A stretch of DNA of 8,118 bases from Chloroflexota bacterium (GCA_021812735.1 JAKAMV010000427.1:1-8118); one strand, 5' to 3'; positions 1 to 6,666 are shown, counted from the first letter of the stretch. Numbers and translations are program-made. The notes: generated from the letters alone by a model not told the origin.

Positions 1-696
1 GATCACCGGCATGATCAGCGGCAGCAGCACGTGCCGGAAGGCCTGGATCGTACTCGCGCCGTCGACTTTGGCCGCCTCTACCAGCTCAGGCGAGACCGAT
101 TGCAGCCCGGCCAGCAGCAGGATCGCGACCAGCGGCGTCATCTTCCAGACGTCGGCGAGGATCACCATCCACATGGCGAGGTCGCTGTTCGAGAGCCAGA
201 CCTGGTAGCTGTGCAGAATGCCCAGCTGGGTGAGCAACGCGTTGAGGGCGCCGTATTCGGCGTTGTCGATCCATCGCCACATCAGCGCGTTGACGATGGT
301 CGGGAGCGCCCAGGGCAGGATCACGAGCGTGCGGAGGAGCCAGCGGAAGCGCAGAGGCTGGTCCATCAGCAGCGCCAGCGCCAGACCGAAGCCGAGCTCG
401 AGCGCCGTCGACACGACGGTGAACCAGAGCGCGCGCCAGGTCGCCGCCCAGAAGTCCGCGCTGGTCAGCTGTTCGATGTAGTTGCCGAGACCCACGAAGG
501 GCTCGTCGCCCGGACGGACCAGGCTGATGTCGAATAGGCTCATCCAGGCCGCCCGGGCGAGCGGGACCACGACGACGAGCAGGATCACGAGGGCGGCGGG
601 GGCGATGAACGCCGCCGCCACCCACGACTCGGGCCAGGGCTTCCGGACGCGCGTCTGGCCGATCACCGGCGTGCGCGTCCGGATTCCCTGGCTCAT
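1..696 (-). CDS. Sugar ABC transporter permease, MalF/UgpA type (3' end cut by window)
   Basis: Inner-membrane subunit of a carbohydrate importer (binding-protein-dependent transport permease family). 232 residues are visible and the frame is open to position 1. An N-terminal cytoplasmic stretch is followed by a first membrane span at about residues 25-50, then a periplasmic stretch with FVGLGNY (67-73), typical of MalF-like subunits. Further hydrophobic spans lie at about 88-111, 121-141 and 173-198. The cytoplasmic EAA loop that docks on the ATPase is present: E207-A208-A209, G213 and LP at 225-226. A span is cut right after it, so roughly the last 50-70 residues are missing. The ATG at 696 is preceded by GGAGGG with an 8-nt spacer. 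The gene follows the solute-binding protein by 21 bp, so they are co-transcribed. No ATPase is seen; such operons often borrow a shared MsmX/UgpC-type ATPase. The substrate cannot be read from the sequence. Confidence 0.93.
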   Translation of the reverse strand, partial: MSQGIRTRTPVIGQTRVRKPWPESWVAAAFIAPAALVILLVVVVPLARAAWMSLFDISLVRPGDEPFVGLGNYIEQLTSADFWAATWRALWFTVVSTALELGFGLALALLMDQPLRFRWLLRTLVILPWALPTIVNALMWRWIDNAEYGALNALLTQLGILHSYQVWLSNSDLAMWMVILADVWKMTPLVAILLLAGLQSVSPELVEAAKVDGASTIQAFRHVLLPLIMPVI

Positions 697-717
697 GGCG
701 GCTACCCTCCGGGGCCG

Positions 718-1998
718 CTACTTCTGGAGGTCGGGCAGCTTCGCTGCCACGTCGTTCAATGCCTGCTCGGGCGTTTCTTTGCCCTGGAGCGCCAGCTGGA
801 TGGCCACCTGCAGCGCGTTCGAGAGCTTCGTGTAGTACGGCACCACGGGCCGCGCGACGAGGTTCGCGAACTGCACCTTCGCAGCGGCGAAGAAGTCAGG
901 ATTGGCCTTCGTCACCTCCGGATTGTCGAACGAGGCCTTCCACATCGGGAACGCGAGCGAGGTGTCCATCTCCTGGCTCTTCTCGCTCGCGATCCAGAGT
1001 GCGTACTTGAGAGCCTCGTCGGGATGCTTGCTGCTCTTGGTGACCGCCAGGCTCATCCCGCCGTTGACGCCACTCGTGGCCACGCTCCCTTCGCCCGGGC
1101 TCGCGACCACGGCGATCTGGCCGGCCACCTTCGACTGTTTGGGGTCGTTCATGACCGCGTACCCGTACGTCCAGTTCAGCGCCATCGCCGCCTGGCCGGC
1201 CGCCATGGTGCTGTTGACATCGTCCTCGATGAACCCGAGCGAGGCTGGGTTCACCAATCCATCGTCGAGGAGTTGCTTCATGAACTTGAGCGCGTTGAGG
1301 CCGCCGCCGGTGTTGAAGGTGGCGTTCCCCTGCGCGTCGATGAAGTTGGCCCCTCCAAAGACCGCCGCCAGTTGCGTCCAGTCGCAGATCACGGCCTCGA
1401 CCTGCTTCCAGCTCGCCACGATCGGGTATTGGACGATCCCCTTCGCCTTGATCGCCTTGGCGTCAGCCACCACGTCGTCCCAGGTCTTCGGTGCGCTGGT
1501 GATGCCGGCCTGGGCGAACATCTGCTTGTTGTAGAAGAAGAACTTCGTGTCGTTGATCCACGGCACGCCGTAGTAGCGGCCGTTGTACGTCGCGGCGGTC
1601 CACGCCGAGGGGAAGACGCCGTTCTTGAAGTCGGCCGGGATCTTGTCGGTGATGTCGGTGACGATGCCGGCCTTGACGAACTCTGCCGGCCACGGCGTGT
1701 CCATCAGCACGATGTCGTACAGCCCGGAGCCGCCGACCTGATCGGTGACGATCTTGTCGTGGAGCGCGTCGTACCCGACGTATTCGGGCACGACGGTGAT
1801 GTTCGGATTGGCGGCCGTGAAGGCGTCCGTCATCGCTTTGACGTCGGCGTCGCTGTAGGCAGCTTGCTTCATGAACAGGGCGTGCAGCGTGATCTGCCCG
1901 CCACCTGCGGGTGCTTGGCTCGCCGCGCCGGAGCACGCTCCGAGCAGCGTGGCCACGGTCAGCAGTACGAGCACGGTTCGTCCTCGCGGACGTCGCAT
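718..1998 (-). CDS. Sugar ABC transporter substrate-binding lipoprotein (family 1)
   Basis: Extracellular solute-binding protein of 426 aa, the usual length for the MalE/UgpB-like family 1, anchored to the outer face of the membrane. The N-terminus has a basic stretch (RRPRGR), a hydrophobic core at about residues 8-19 and a lipobox LGAC with the lipidated cysteine at 22. A low-complexity tether follows. The mature part shows family hallmarks: an early segment ending in AANPNITV, YDIVLMDTPW in the first lobe, YGVPWINDTKFFFYNKQMF in the hinge/cleft region, PKTWDDVVADAKAIK, and a C-terminal helix region with many aromatic and Leu residues (PYYTKLSNALQVAIQLAL). The ATG is preceded by AGGAGG with a 6-nt spacer. 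It lies 28 bp after the ROK gene and 21 bp before the permease, so it is the middle gene of one operon. Binding a mono- or oligosaccharide is expected; the ligand is unknown. Confidence 0.95.
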   Translation of the reverse strand: MRRPRGRTVLVLLTVATLLGACSGAASQAPAGGGQITLHALFMKQAAYSDADVKAMTDAFTAANPNITVVPEYVGYDALHDKIVTDQVGGSGLYDIVLMDTPWPAEFVKAGIVTDITDKIPADFKNGVFPSAWTAATYNGRYYGVPWINDTKFFFYNKQMFAQAGITSAPKTWDDVVADAKAIKAKGIVQYPIVASWKQVEAVICDWTQLAAVFGGANFIDAQGNATFNTGGGLNALKFMKQLLDDGLVNPASLGFIEDDVNSTMAAGQAAMALNWTYGYAVMNDPKQSKVAGQIAVVASPGEGSVATSGVNGGMSLAVTKSSKHPDEALKYALWIASEKSQEMDTSLAFPMWKASFDNPEVTKANPDFFAAAKVQFANLVARPVVPYYTKLSNALQVAIQLALQGKETPEQALNDVAAKLPDLQK

Positions 1999-2026
1999 TT
2001 CGAGCCTCCTCTGCGTTGCGGTTGCC

Positions 2027-3289
2027 CTACCTCATGGCCGCTAGGGCGGCCCCCTGGTCCACTCCCTGCACCACCTCCGTGCGACCTCCCACGTCGAACA
2101 CGCCGAACAGGGACGCGGGTGCCGCCTTGCGCCGGACGCTCTGCAGCGCCGCGGCCACGGCCCCGATGACGGTGGCATCCGATCCGAGCGACGAGATGAC
2201 GAGCCTTGGTGCCGACCAGAGGCGCGTCTGGATGCGCTCGGACAGCTGGCCGAGGTAGGGCGCCAAGGAGCGCCCGACGCTGCCGTCCAGCACGATCAGC
2301 TCGGGGTCGAGCAGGGCTCCGATCGCCACGAGCGCCAGCGCCACGTTATCGAGCGTCTCGTCGATCACGGCTCGGGCAAGCGCATCGCCGCCGCTGGCGG
2401 CGCGGAAGACCGCGGCCGGCGTCACCTCGGCTCCGCGCAGCAGCGAGGGCGCGTGGGAGGCCCTGAGCAGCTCGGTCGCGCGTCGGGCGATGCCGGGCCC
2501 CGAAGCGCGCTCCTCGAAGTCGCCGACGCCGTTCTCGAGCGGCCGTCGCAGGCGGTCGGCGGAGAGGGTCAGGTAGCCGATCTCTCCGGCCCCGTTGCGG
2601 TGTCCCTTGACGAGCCGGCCGTTGGCCACCACGGCGGCGCCGATCCCGGTGCCGATCGAGATCGTCACGAAGTCGTCGACGCGGCGGCCGTCGCCGCGCC
2701 AGGCGTGGGCGAGCGCCGCCAAGTTCACGTCGTTCTCCACGATGACCGGCACGTCCACATCGGCCGCGAGGCGCGGGACGATGGCGAACTCCTCCCACTG
2801 GACGTTGGGGCCGCTCACCGCGACGCCCGTCTCGGGCTCCAGGATGGCGGGCACGCCGACCGCGACCGACAAGACGGGCAGGGACCGACGGCTGGCCTCG
2901 GCGCGCAGGTCGGCGATCGCTCCGAGGAGCGTGGGGTACGGCTCGGTCTCGCCGTGGGTCGGTCGGCGCAGTTCGTGGAGGATCGCCCCGCTCAGGTCGG
3001 CGAGCGCCGCCTGGCACTTCGTGCCACCGAGGTCCACGCCGATGACGCAGCCGGCGCGCCGGTTGAAGGCGATGCGCGCGCGGGGCCGCCCGGGCGCCTC
3101 GGTCGATCCGGCCGACTCGACGATCAGCCCGGCGCGGATGAGCCGTCCCACGATGCGGCTGACCGAGGATGCCGAGAGACCGAGGGCACGGGCGATTTCG
3201 GGCCGAGTCGTGTGCCCCTGGTCGCGGATGAAGTCCAGCACGAGGAACTCGTTGACCTCGAGCATCGCCGCGTGACGGAGACCTGGCAT
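2027..3289 (-). CDS. ROK-family transcriptional repressor (winged helix + sugar-kinase-like domain)
   Basis: NagC/Mlc/XylR-type regulator, 420 aa. Residues about 10-75 form an N-terminal winged helix-turn-helix (TTRPEIARALGLSASSVSRI, then a basic wing GRPRARIAF). The kinase-like fold follows, with phosphate-binding GVDLGGTK (84-91), VENDVNLAAL with the usual catalytic Asp at 187, SIGTGIGAAV (211-220) and NGAGEIG (232-238). Where most ROK proteins have a His after GEIG and a CxCGxxGCxE zinc motif, this one has Tyr239 and a stretch with no cysteine at all, so the structural zinc is probably absent. About 35 extra residues follow the usual end of the fold. It is the first gene of the sugar transporter operon, which suggests it represses the operon and is released by the imported sugar or a derivative. 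Start: the ATG at 3289 has a short-spaced AGGA; Met9 is possible but has no ribosome site. Confidence 0.93.
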   Translation of the reverse strand: MPGLRHAAMLEVNEFLVLDFIRDQGHTTRPEIARALGLSASSVSRIVGRLIRAGLIVESAGSTEAPGRPRARIAFNRRAGCVIGVDLGGTKCQAALADLSGAILHELRRPTHGETEPYPTLLGAIADLRAEASRRSLPVLSVAVGVPAILEPETGVAVSGPNVQWEEFAIVPRLAADVDVPVIVENDVNLAALAHAWRGDGRRVDDFVTISIGTGIGAAVVANGRLVKGHRNGAGEIGYLTLSADRLRRPLENGVGDFEERASGPGIARRATELLRASHAPSLLRGAEVTPAAVFRAASGGDALARAVIDETLDNVALALVAIGALLDPELIVLDGSVGRSLAPYLGQLSERIQTRLWSAPRLVISSLGSDATVIGAVAAALQSVRRKAAPASLFGVFDVGGRTEVVQGVDQGAALAAMR

Positions 3290-3314
3290 AGTTCCTGCCT
3301 GTTAGAAATGAACT
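3290..3314. promoter_or_regulatory. Possible operator: AGTTC-15-GAACT inverted repeat
   Basis: Five-base arms AGTTC (3290-3294) and GAACT (3310-3314) flank a relatively AT-rich 15-bp core. The repeat sits between the predicted transcription start and the ATG of the ROK gene, covering its ribosome site. ROK repressors bind dyads near their own promoters, so this is a place to look. The arms are short enough to arise by chance. Confidence 0.25.
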
Positions 3315-3326
3315 CTCTCGGGCGGG

Positions 3327-3355
3327 ACCATACCAGGGCCACGCGCCAGAATCAA
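3327..3355 (-). promoter_or_regulatory. Sigma-70-type promoter of the ROK-sugar ABC operon
   Basis: On the minus strand, TTGATT (3355-3350) and TATGGT (3332-3327) are separated by exactly 17 bp. Both boxes match the consensus in four of six positions. Transcription would start near 3320, leaving a leader of about 30 nt before the ROK ATG at 3289. This is the only good promoter seen for the whole minus-strand operon and stands out in DNA this GC-rich. Confidence 0.6.
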
Positions 3356-3408
3356 GGGCCGAGCGCGATCTGCGGCCGCTCGACCGATCCGAACTGGACG
3401 CCGCTCAT

Positions 3409-3423
3409 CGCGACAGAGTCGCG
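3409..3423. repeat. Palindrome CGCGAC-AGA-GTCGCG upstream of the PEBP gene
   Basis: A perfect 6-bp inverted repeat with a 3-base centre lies 22 bp before the ATG at 3446 (34 bp before 3458). It lies in the divergent intergenic region, which gives no recognisable plus-strand promoter. It could be an operator or a hairpin in the 5' leader of the PEBP mRNA. It is too GC-rich and short to exclude chance. Confidence 0.35.
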
Positions 3424-3457
3424 TGTTCGTAGCTGGCGTGGCAGGATGGTCTCGGCG

Positions 3458-4099
3458 ATGCGGTCGATCAGGATCCCGAAGGGGGCGTTCGTAGCCGCAC
3501 TCGTCGTGCCGCTGGCGGCAGCCTGCGGCTCGACCGGAGGCGCGGCGACAGGTTCGGCGGCTGCCGCGCCGCAGGGCGCGTCGGCCGGTGGCCCAGTGCC
3601 GTCCCCGGCGGTGATCTTCCCAGCGGGAAGCGAGGTGGCAGCGATGTCCGAGCCGTTCATACTCACGAGCCCGGCCTTCCACGATGGCGGGGCCATCCCC
3701 TCCCGGTTCACCTGCGACGGCGCCGACCACTCGCCGCCCCTCGCCTGGAGTGCTGCCCCGGCGGGCACCGCCGCGTTCGCCCTCCTCGTCAGCGATCCGG
3801 ACGCCCGCGGCTTCGTGCACTGGGTCGCCACCGATATCCCGGGGTCGACCGCCAGCCTTGCGGAGGGCGCGTCGGGTTCGGGCCGCGCGGGGCGCGAGGG
3901 TCGCAACGACTTCGGTCGCAGCGGCTGGGCCGGCCCGTGTCCACCGTCGGGGACACATCGCTACGTGTTCGAGCTCTACGCGCTGTCGGCGCCGCTGGCG
4001 TTGCCGGGTACACCGACAGCGGCCGCCGTTCGCGCCGTGCTGGCGGGGCGGGTGCTCGGTCAGGCCCGACTCACCGGCACGTACCGTCGCGGCGGCTGA
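3458..4099 (+). CDS. YbhB/YbcL family Raf-kinase-inhibitor-like (PEBP) lipoprotein
   Basis: Member of the phosphatidylethanolamine-binding protein family, 213 aa from the chosen start. A signal peptide (RSIRIPK, then a hydrophobic core) ends at LAAAC with the putative lipidated Cys at residue 23. A Gly/Ala/Ser-rich tether of about 45 residues comes next. The PEBP fold starts near FILTSPAFHDGGAIPSRFTC and contains the anion-pocket motifs DPDARGFVHW, then GRNDFGRSGWAGPCPPSGTH and RYVFELYAL. The canonical DPDxP has Arg where Pro is usual. Function in bacteria is unclear; the family binds anionic or phosphorylated ligands, and here it would act outside the membrane. The frame is open far upstream as a shadow of the ROK gene, so the start is a choice. 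ATG 3458 gives the cleanest signal peptide with AGGA 11 nt before it; ATG 3446 (4 residues longer) is equally compatible. The lactate dehydrogenase follows 46 bp later. Confidence 0.88.
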   Translation: MRSIRIPKGAFVAALVVPLAAACGSTGGAATGSAAAAPQGASAGGPVPSPAVIFPAGSEVAAMSEPFILTSPAFHDGGAIPSRFTCDGADHSPPLAWSAAPAGTAAFALLVSDPDARGFVHWVATDIPGSTASLAEGASGSGRAGREGRNDFGRSGWAGPCPPSGTHRYVFELYALSAPLALPGTPTAAAVRAVLAGRVLGQARLTGTYRRGG

Positions 4100-4130
4100 G
4101 ATTCGGTAGGCGCAAGGCGGCGCGCTCCTG

Positions 4131-4136
4131 TAGAGT
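4131..4136 (+). promoter_or_regulatory. -10-like box TAGAGT of a probably leaderless ldh transcript
   Basis: TAGAGT (TANNNT pattern) ends 9 nt before the ATG at 4146, and there is no Shine-Dalgarno sequence in between (the bases are CACGGCCTG). A start site about 7 nt after the box would place the mRNA 5' end at or next to the ATG. No clear -35 hexamer is seen 16-18 bp upstream, as is common for such promoters in high-GC bacteria. Confidence 0.45.
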
Positions 4137-4145
4137 CACGGCCTG

Positions 4146-5102
4146 ATGAGCGGACACCTGCAGCCCAGCCGGGTCGCGATCGTCGGAGTCGGGAACGTCG
4201 GCGCGACGTTCGCGTACACGCTCCTCCTCAGCGGCCTCGCCACCGAGATCGTCCTGATCGACGTCAACCGCGAGCGTGCCGAGGGCGAGGCGATGGACCT
4301 CGTCCACGGCGTGCCGTTCGCCCCACCGGTGCGCGTCTGGGCTGGCGATTACGCCGACTGCGCCGGTGCCGCGGTGACCGTGATCACCGCGGGTGCCGCC
4401 CAGCGTCCCGGCGAGACCCGCCTCGAGCTGTCGCGGCGCAACACCGCGATCTTTCGGCAGATCGTCCCGGAGGTCGCCCGCGCCAACCCCGAGGGGATCA
4501 TCGTGGTCGCCACGAACCCCGTGGACGTGCTCACGTACGAGACGTGGCGCGTCTCAGGGCTGCCGCCGGAGCGGGTGATCGGCTCGGGCACGATCTTGGA
4601 CACCGCGCGGTTCCGCTACCTCCTCAGCGAGTACTTCGCGGTCGATCCGCGCAGTGTGCACGCCTACATCATCGGCGAGCACGGCGACAGCGAAGTGCCC
4701 GTCTGGTCGCTCGCGAACATCGCCGGGATGCGGTTGCCCGCATACTGCGCGGCGCAGGGCCGTCCGTACGAGCCGGCCGCGATGGAGGAGATCTTCCGCC
4801 AGACGCGCGACGCAGCCTACGAGATCATCGAGCGCAAGGGCGCCACCTACTACGCGATCGGCGCCGGGTTGCTGCGCCTGGTCGAGGCGATCGTGCGCGA
4901 CCAGCGGACGGTGCTCTCGGTCTCGAGCCGGATCGACGGCTACTACGGGATCCGCGACGTCGCGTTCAGCCTGCCGACCGTGGTCGACCGGACCGGCGTC
5001 CTCGAGTCACTCCGTTTGGAGCTGGACGAGCAGGAGCGGATCGGGCTCTTGCGCTCGGCGGAGATCCTGCAGACGACGATCCGCGACGTCGAGGGCGCGT
5101 AG
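4146..5102 (+). CDS. ldh: L-lactate dehydrogenase (NAD-dependent, FBP-activated type)
   Basis: Cytoplasmic enzyme reducing pyruvate to L-lactate with NADH, regenerating NAD+ when sugars are fermented. It has 318 aa, the normal length. The Rossmann motif GVGNVG is at 14-19 and Asp39 in LIDVN gives NAD rather than NADP preference. Using the classical numbering (offset 16), the key residues are all present: Gln86 in AAQRPGETR (Q102, which selects pyruvate; malate dehydrogenases have Arg), Arg92 in the mobile loop (R109), Asn124 (N140), Asp152 (D168), Arg155 (R171) and His179 in GEHGDSEVPVWS (H195). Arg157 and His172 match R173 and H188, the fructose-1,6-bisphosphate site of allosteric bacterial enzymes. 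No ribosome site precedes the ATG; the gene may be leaderless. It lies 46 bp after the PEBP gene on the same strand but probably has its own promoter. Malate dehydrogenase is unlikely because of Gln86. Confidence 0.96.
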   Translation: MSGHLQPSRVAIVGVGNVGATFAYTLLLSGLATEIVLIDVNRERAEGEAMDLVHGVPFAPPVRVWAGDYADCAGAAVTVITAGAAQRPGETRLELSRRNTAIFRQIVPEVARANPEGIIVVATNPVDVLTYETWRVSGLPPERVIGSGTILDTARFRYLLSEYFAVDPRSVHAYIIGEHGDSEVPVWSLANIAGMRLPAYCAAQGRPYEPAAMEEIFRQTRDAAYEIIERKGATYYAIGAGLLRLVEAIVRDQRTVLSVSSRIDGYYGIRDVAFSLPTVVDRTGVLESLRLELDEQERIGLLRSAEILQTTIRDVEGA

Positions 5103-5115
5103 GAGACGCGTCGAG

Positions 5116-5137
5116 CGTGCGGCGGCAGGCCCGCACG
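5116..5137. terminator. GC hairpin between convergent ldh and DsbA-like genes
   Basis: CGTGCGG (5116-5122) and CCGCACG (5131-5137) form a perfect 7-bp stem with an 8-nt loop, 13 bp after the ldh stop and 32 bp before the end of the opposing gene. The stem is flanked by two direct copies of TCGAGCG (5111-5117 and 5138-5144). No T-tract follows on either strand, so it would be an intrinsic terminator only of the U-less type. Its place between converging genes supports a bidirectional stop. Confidence 0.4.
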
Positions 5138-5169
5138 TCGAGCGCCCCAGCCGCGGCGGGGTCGTGCCC

Positions 5170-6033
5170 TCAGCGAGCCGCCGAGGCCACAGGGGAGGTG
5201 CGCGGGGCCGGTGTCGGGGTGATCACGGGCGTTGGCATAGAGATCGGCGTCGGTGCGGGCAGGCCGTGCGCCAGTCGATCGATCGTCGCGACCAGTGTGG
5301 GGAGGCGCGGCAAGCTGGCGAGCTGCACGGTCTGTCGCGGACCGATGATGCGCAGCGTCGGTGTGCCGGCGATGCCCAGCCGCTCGCCCTCCGCCCGGCT
5401 GGCCTCGACCGCCCGTGCGATGCCCGGGTCACGGACGCAGGTCGAAAAGGCGGTGGCGTCGAGCTGGAGGTAGCGCGCCAGCTGCGCCATCAGCGCGTCG
5501 CTGAACGCCCCCTGGTTCTCGCCGTTCTGGCTGGCGAAGAGGAGGTCGTGGAAGCGCCAGAACGCGCCCTGCTGTCCCGCACAACGTGCCGCCACCGCCG
5601 CGGTCATCGACTCGGGGCCGAGGAACGGGAAGTCGCGGAAGACGAGCCGAGCGGTGCCGGCAAGCACGAACTCCCGCACGATCGTGGGCTCGAGGCCGTG
5701 GGTGAAGAGCCCACAGAAGGGGCACTGGAAGTCGGCCCAGACCTCGACCACGACCGGCGCATCCGCGCGGCCGAGCGACTGCGCATCGGAGGCGGGGAGC
5801 GTGGCAACCGCATGGGCCACCCCCGGCGGCACCGTGCTGCCCGACGGGATGGCACCGCCCGACGCGGCGGCACGGTTGCCGGACCCGGTCGGGGCCGCCG
5901 TGCCCTGCACGATCGGCGAGCCAGTCGGCGCCGCGCCCAAACCGAGTACGAGCAGCGTGCCACCGACCAGCAGCACGCTCGCCGCTCCGACCGCGGCGGC
6001 CGCCACATAGCCCCGGAGCTTGCCCCACTGCAC
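5170..6033 (-). CDS. Membrane-anchored DsbA-like thiol-disulfide oxidoreductase
   Basis: Thioredoxin_4/DsbA-type protein that would form or shuffle disulfides outside the membrane. From the GTG at 6033 it has 287 aa. There is a short basic start (QWGKLRGY), one membrane span at about 9-33 and a low-complexity linker to about 88. The thioredoxin fold starts at APVVVEVWADFQCPFCGLF with the redox pair Cys104-Pro-Phe-Cys107. The cis-proline loop is GIAGTPTLRI (Pro225). Family features ARCAGQQGAFWRFHDLLFAS and Cys199 are present; Cys151 and Cys199 may form a second disulfide. The last 30 residues are a Pro/Thr/Ser tail (PTPISMPTPVITPTPAP), typical of a surface-exposed spacer. A longer reading from ATG 6159 would overlap the preceding gene, put about 50 Arg-rich residues before the span, and has no ribosome site. 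GTG 6033 has GAGGAGG 9 nt upstream, so I prefer it. The usual partner (VKOR/DsbB) is not in the window. Confidence 0.88.
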   Translation of the reverse strand: MQWGKLRGYVAAAAVGAASVLLVGGTLLVLGLGAAPTGSPIVQGTAAPTGSGNRAAASGGAIPSGSTVPPGVAHAVATLPASDAQSLGRADAPVVVEVWADFQCPFCGLFTHGLEPTIVREFVLAGTARLVFRDFPFLGPESMTAAVAARCAGQQGAFWRFHDLLFASQNGENQGAFSDALMAQLARYLQLDATAFSTCVRDPGIARAVEASRAEGERLGIAGTPTLRIIGPRQTVQLASLPRLPTLVATIDRLAHGLPAPTPISMPTPVITPTPAPRTSPVASAAR

Positions 6034-6042
6034 GTCCGCGCG

Positions 6043-6049
6043 CCTCCTC
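6043..6049 (-). promoter_or_regulatory. Strong Shine-Dalgarno GAGGAGG deciding the GTG start at 6033
   Basis: GAGGAGG lies 9 nt before the GTG on the minus strand and places the start immediately before the membrane span. This is the main argument for shortening the DsbA-like protein by 42 residues compared with the longest ATG reading. Confidence 0.65.
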
Positions 6050-6128
6050 GCCCAGATCCGTTGCGCACATCCGACGCGGGACGCGACCGAGCGCCATTGT
6101 CGCACCCTCCGGGCAGCTTCCGCCGCTG

Positions 6129-6527
6129 TTACGCGCGCAGCAGCCAGTTCGCGAGCCAACGGATCCGCCCCGTCGGGGCGTGGACCTCGTCCCAGAGGCG
6201 GCCAAGTCGATCGCGGGTCGAGCGCAAGACGACGACCCGTGTCCCCATCGGCAGGACGGCGAGGCGGGTGCCGGCGATGCTCGCGGTGGCACGGAGGACC
6301 ACCGCCGTGCGCGTGTAGCGCGTCCGTGACCTGGCGATCGTGCGCCCCGCCGAGGCGTAGGCGACCGGCCGGGCGCTGATCACCCGCCCGTCGCCCAGGT
6401 AGATGCCGATGTGCGACCCGTACCCGAAGACGACGAGGTCGCCGGGCCGGCCGCCGCTGCGGCTCGCGAGGCCCCGGTTACGGAAGATGGCGTACTGCGT
6501 GTATGCGCTGTGCGAGCCGCCGAGCAT
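6129..6527 (-). CDS. Truncated NlpC/P60 (C40) - SH3 protein without the catalytic cysteine; possible pseudogene
   Basis: The 132 residues from ATG 6527 are the C-terminal half of an NlpC/P60 cell-wall peptidase. RPGDLVVFGYGSHIGIYLG (27-45) includes the catalytic His39, and a bacterial SH3 domain follows at about 74-132 (VVLRATAS, then LPMGTRVVVL and RWLANWLLRA). The stretch upstream in the same frame, open back to a TGA near 6706, still reads LADRVFADNGVAG. That resembles the helix after the catalytic cysteine (FDCSGLVxRVF in active members). The FDCSG motif and the preceding YxWGG are missing; Pro/Ala/Thr-rich sequence stands in their place. I found no ATG, GTG, TTG or CTG in that upstream part. 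ATG 6527 has GGAG 8 nt upstream, so a short inactive wall-binding protein could still be made. Either it is a remnant after a 5' deletion, or the assembly has lost bases. The DsbA-like gene follows 95 bp later. Confidence 0.6.
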   Translation of the reverse strand: MLGGSHSAYTQYAIFRNRGLASRSGGRPGDLVVFGYGSHIGIYLGDGRVISARPVAYASAGRTIARSRTRYTRTAVVLRATASIAGTRLAVLPMGTRVVVLRSTRDRLGRLWDEVHAPTGRIRWLANWLLRA

Positions 6528-6666
6528 CCCGGCGACTCCGTTGTCGGCGAAGACGCGGTCGGCGAGGGTGGGGGTAGCTGCTGCGGTCGGCGGTGGGATG
6601 GGCCGCTCGCGGGCAGATCTCGAGCCTGGGGAGGCACCGGAAGGGCGCGGGCCACGTGTGGGCTGA

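Noticed and set aside
86..625. Minus-strand open frame of 179 aa over the permease
   Set aside because: Arg/Gly/Pro-rich out-of-frame reading; the frame from ATG 696 to the edge gives a normal permease with membrane spans and the EAA loop.
1024..2169. Plus-strand open frame of 381 aa over the solute-binding protein gene
   Set aside because: Composition is Asp/Val/His/Arg-rich as expected for the antisense of a GC-rich gene; no domain is recognisable and the minus-strand gene is certain.
2453..3445. Very long plus-strand open frame running into the PEBP gene (start at 2453, 548 aa)
   Set aside because: Its first 330 residues are the complement of the ROK gene, which has clear domain motifs. 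Only the part from about 3446/3458 shows a signal peptide and the PEBP fold.
6033..6159. Longer DsbA-like start at ATG 6159
   Set aside because: It overlaps the end of the NlpC/P60 gene by 31 bp, adds an Arg-rich stretch before the membrane span and has no ribosome site, unlike the GTG at 6033.
4654..6318. Plus-strand open frame of 554 aa spanning the ends of ldh and the DsbA-like gene
   Set aside because: Arg-rich shadow crossing two well-supported genes on different frames and strands; no motif.
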